Shown one piece after another: positions 60,373 to 64,000 of a stretch of DNA of 64,000 bases. Numbering within the stretch: the first letter of the stretch is position 1; every line of letters starts with the position of its first letter. The position numbers and the translations under genes were made by a program. The stretch comes from Cinclus cinclus (Eukaryota; Chordata; Aves; Passeriformes; Cinclidae), in assembly GCF_963662255.1 (NCBI RefSeq), contig NC_085060.1, positions 7,317,630-7,381,629 on the forward strand, given 5' to 3'. Under the pieces are notes generated by a model, which ran no database searches, was not told the origin of the DNA, and saw only the letters and a list, made by a program, of their open reading frames with translations.

Positions 60373-60375
<3 letters not shown>

Positions 60376-63300
60376 TTATGTTCATTAACATTTAAACACA
60401 CAAGTTCAATATACATTTCAAAATAAAATGCACATCAAAGAACAATTTCCTGTCCATTGTGGAGGGTCTGTGAAGATAATGAATAAACCCACTTGCAATT
60501 GTGGTTTTGCAGCAAGTGCTGGTACATTTTTTAAGCTACTGACAAGCCTGTTAAATAACTGGCCATCTTTTAAGCTCAGGCACCCTGGAGTGTAGGAGGC
60601 GAATAATTCTCAGGGGGGATTTAACACAGTTATGTAAAATAATCTGAAGCCATCCTTGTTGCTCCAGAAAGATTATAATTAAGCATGGGGTTGTTTTTTA
60701 AATGTCTGCTATCATCAGTTGATTCTTCTTTGCAACAAAGCAAAACAAAGATATTTTTCTCATTTGTTTGAGAAGCGGTTTCTGTTCCTCTACTGAAGAG
60801 GAAGATGATTCGGATATGTTGCTGTATGCTCTGCTGTCAGTCTGGGTATTTTTGTCACAGAATATCTTTTGAATAGTAATTTTTAACATCTGATTAATCT
60901 TCCATTCCATTTGGACATGTCATGATTTAAAGAGAAAATCCATCTCCGTGCCAGCTGGCTGGGCTGGGAGTTTGGCTATCTGTGCCATTGCATCAGCTGC
61001 CACCTGTGCCACACATCTGAGAAGGAAACCCTCAGCTTGTGTTTGATAAGCTTCTAGCCAAGGCAGATAAGCCACTATGCTGATGACAGTCTCCCACAGC
61101 TGCATGGTTTAACCACAGTGGCCAGAGTGGAGGGAGAATTGTGGAAGTTATTAACTGGTACCCATTTTTTTTTAATGATGCTGTCATTTTTCACTATATA
61201 ACTAAAGCAGAACTTCTCACAGATGGCTGTGTTTAGGGTCGTTTGTGTACCCTGCGGTACATTCACATATTTTCCACTGTGTGAAAGGAAAAGGAGGAAA
61301 TGAATGTGATACTTGTAGTAGGTGTCTGTCTTGGGGACAATCAAATGATCTAGATTTCTGCTCAGCTCCTTCTCTGTTACATGGGGCTTTCAGATTTCAC
61401 TATCGATTAGAGTGCTTTGCTTTTCTAATTAAAAGAATTCCAAAGTCCAACTATTGACTTGGACAGTAAATGTGCCGGGTTATTGAAGATAAGAGGCTTT
61501 AGTCAGAAAATATCATACCCTCTCTCACAAAAGAGGTCAGTGTAACTTGAGCAAAAGAGTGTCCTAAAAATCAGAAAACAAGCAAAGGAAACAAGAAAGT
61601 AGGAGCAAGGCAAATGTTGCTTATGTAATCACAGCAAAGCAAGTAGGACAGAAGAGAGAGCGGGCAGCCAAGCTCAGCTTTTGCCTGCCTGCCACTTGGG
61701 GCAAGGCACAATTGCATGTGTGGCTGGTGTTCCTTCTACAAAAGGGAGCTGATCTCACCCAGAGAGCCTGCATGGCTAAACAGAGAGTGGATGTACTTGC
61801 CCAAGGTGAAGGGACAGTGATGGGAAAGTATCTCCTTTTGGTCAAATTTTCACAGGGCCTTAGTGTACAGCTTCTTGTGGTAGGTCCAAGGGATTTTGAA
61901 GGTACATTTCAACCCCTTCTCTAAAATATTCCTTCTCAGCTCTTGACACACCTCCCTAAAATATTACAACAGCACAACCATTTCCAGAAAACACAATTTC
62001 CTGCAATGAGGTTGAAGCCACTGGGCAGCCTCTCATACCTTGCCCAACAAACTGCTGTGGCAACAGAAGTTGCATGCAATGTTCAAGCCTCTGAGTCAGT
62101 CTTTGAAGGAGCCTTTCTCTCTCCACCTGTTTCTAGAAACAAGTCAGCATAATTAAGTAAGCATTGAGTTCTTAAATAATTCAGTTTGGTTGAGATGAGT
62201 CCTGCCCTGAGGAGTCTGAATTCCTTGAGGAAATACATGGAAGTTATTCACACCTCTGGGCATAGGTCTTGCATGTGGTTCTCACTGTGTTGTGATAGTT
62301 ACAGGACTTGCAACATTTTGTTTGTATATTCACATCCATCACCTGGGGACATGAAATTCCTGCTTATAAGGGTCAGTAGACAGGTATTTGCTGCTGGGCA
62401 AACAGAAATGTGCGCAGTCAGCAATGATGATTCTAAGACCCAGCCTTGGCACTGGGGGTGTGATCTGTAGCTCTGCTTGGTCTCAGGCACACGGGGGAAC
62501 TGGGCCCTTTTGATGCTGGACAAACACAGAAGAGAGCAGCAGTCAGGACCCACAGGATGGGGTAGGATGTGAAGTGTAGGATGGTGCTGGAGGCAGGGGT
62601 GGATCCAGCAAGCAACAGGAGAGAAGCAGGATGACAAGGAGATGTTTGCCAGGATGGCTCTGAAGGGTGTCTGAGCTTTTGTGATGCAGCTGCTTCTGAT
62701 ACACTCTTTCACAGTGACAGCAGGGTTGAAAACAGTAGGGTTTTAGTAAACACGCACCCGTACATGTAAGAACCAAATGTGGTTTTGGTCCTGCTCTCTT
62801 CACATCATTTACTGGTCTTTCTTTCCATTTTCCACCTCAAATTTTTCAATTTCCCTATGCTTTTAGAGAGCTTTACCTTACATCAGATGATTTTTTCCAC
62901 TTTCTCGTATGAATTTTACCCTTGTCTCCAGTCCTAAAGTATTTATGGCTCAATGGCACACATAACTATTTGGCATACAGTAAATTCTCTTTGAATACTT
63001 TCCATATCTCTCCTGTGTGTTCTTCCACCCGCATGTGTTCCATTGCCCAAAGGATGTCTTTATTTCTCCTTTATACTTCTGGTATCTCTGTTGTTTTTTT
63101 CATGTTTTTCTTCTTGATGGGTTGGGTGTTTTAGCACATCACACAGCTTGAAAAAAAATTTCACTTCAGACTCTTTCATTGAACCAAATCTTACTCATCT
63201 GATATGCACACAGACTGAAACTGAATCCTGAGTAAAACAGCAATCTAGCTGCTGCAGAGAACCTATTTTTGAAGAATTTTTGTGACAAAGGGCTCAGATT

Positions 63301-63940
63301 GGCTTCTGCACAGGGAGTAATTTTACTCATAATAGTCCCACTGGCTGCAGTACTGTTGTCACCTTGAGGGTTGTAATTTTATCTCGATTTTCTTGTTGGC
63401 CTTTCCTATGGTATTTTTGCACCAAAGCAGAAAAATGAATTAATTTTTTTTTAATGTTGACAATTTTTTTTTTCTGATGGGAAAGTAAGTGAATGGAGAT
63501 TTGAATTGTGCAGTTATTTTTTTCCCTGTTTTTATTTAGCCCTGAAAGGTAATACATAGGGAATAGCTGCCTATGGAAAGCACATGGGTGTGGGCTGATA
63601 GAGTCATTCATCAAAAGACACAGATGGGAAGGCAGGCTCACAGGATTGAAAGTAGTGACTCTGGATGAGATTTTAAGAGTCACAGTTAAATAGTCACAGT
63701 GCATTAGTGTGCTGGTTTTGCACATACGACATTTAGTGAGGTCGGAAGGAGACACCCACAGAAATATTTTTTTAAAAAAAAACCTGTTGAAAGCTTCCTC
63801 TATGTCTTACAAAAACAAATCAAGGATTAATTTTTAGAATTGACAACCTATTAAATCACTGAGAAGGCTGAACACACCTCTGTGAGTACACATTTTTAAA
63901 TGAATAAAGCCCAGGAGAGGTCTCTTTCCCTTCTGGTCTG
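60373..63940. other. Intergenic, no gene recognised
   Basis: AT-leaning sequence. TGTGCTGGTTTTG at 63708-63720 could be the start of a decayed LTR, but the rest is not convincing. ORFs up to 142 codons show no domain. An AATAAAG lies at 63903-63909. Confidence 0.5.
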
Positions 63941-64000
63941 CAGCAGATAACACCGGCCCCGGCCCCTCTGCGTGGCCCGGGCCAGGCCTGGCTGGGCTGG
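63941..64000. other. GC-rich window edge, possible CpG island start
   Basis: The last 60 bases switch to GC-rich sequence with CpGs (ACACCGGCCCCGGCCCC, GTGGCCCGGGCC). It may be the edge of a CpG island or a GC-rich exon that continues past the window; cut off here. Confidence 0.4.

Noticed and set aside
63708..63800. Possible LTR start TGTGCTGGTTTTG
   Set aside because: Only the first 13 bases resemble an LTR terminus; no matching body or end.
1..64000. Exons of expected syntenic neighbours (PRRG3, GPR50/Mel1c, HMGB3, CD99L2, CNGA2)
   Set aside because: Looked for Gla-domain, melatonin-receptor, HMG-box and channel signatures in the ORFs and found none; very short exons could still be missed by eye.
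1..64000. tRNA, rRNA, CRISPR arrays or bacterial-type systems
   Set aside because: No cloverleaf with A/B boxes, no rRNA-like runs and no regularly spaced repeats recognised; the context is vertebrate nuclear DNA.

Overview
The window looks like nuclear DNA from a bird, most likely a songbird (Passeriformes). It is AT-leaning, gene-poor and has no operon structure. Its repeats are CR1 LINE 3' ends with the sauropsid (A/G)ATTCTATGATTCT-type tail and several endogenous-retrovirus LTRs of types I associate with passerines. One gene is clearly recognisable: VMA21, the small two-pass ER membrane chaperone for V-ATPase assembly, in three exons on the + strand (coding 15515-18906). VMA21 lies in human Xq28; the corresponding bird region is chicken chromosome 4 / songbird 4A (established knowledge), so the window probably comes from that block.

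Layout. 1-5290: unique intergenic DNA with no gene recognised. 5290-5820: an orphan GC/CpG-rich block followed directly by a CR1 3' end (5822-6016). 6020-15100: intergenic, with an LTR-related repeat (about 10815-11215) and an LTR 5' fragment (11429-11575). 15106-15375: pyrimidine-rich simple repeat abutting the VMA21 CpG island. 15380-15870: CpG island, promoter motifs (NRF1, X-box-like, ETS) and VMA21 exon 1. 17189-17298: exon 2. 18764-18906: exon 3. A long 3' UTR is likely and would contain an internally deleted LTR (19356-19605); AATAAA signals lie at 19927, 20755 and 20942. 21218-24003: two LTRs, the second holding 19 copies of GGGAT. 24004-38700: long gene desert with one LTR (27556-27962) and some homeodomain-site-rich stretches that may be conserved noncoding elements. 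38715-39737: about 1 kb LTR-like element. 44253-44936: intact solo LTR with 12-bp inverted ends and a 5-bp target duplication. 46490-46716: possible LTR. 48678-48820: CR1-derived perfect 42-bp palindrome. 50828-50902 and 55989-56335: CR1 fragments. 58349-59117: solo LTR. 60338-60372: TA microsatellite. The last 60 bases turn GC-rich and may enter another CpG island.

I found no convincing undescribed biological system. The points most worth a second look are the CR1 palindrome next to a 25-bp direct repeat, the displaced VMA21 exon 1 donor that would add one codon, the LTR in the presumptive VMA21 3' UTR, the G4-prone GGGAT array inside an LTR, and the orphan CpG-rich block. Nearly all ORFs of 60-190 codons look like chance or repeat-derived ORFs. 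I compared them by eye with the expected syntenic neighbours (PRRG3, GPR50/Mel1c, HMGB3, CD99L2, CNGA2) and recognised none.
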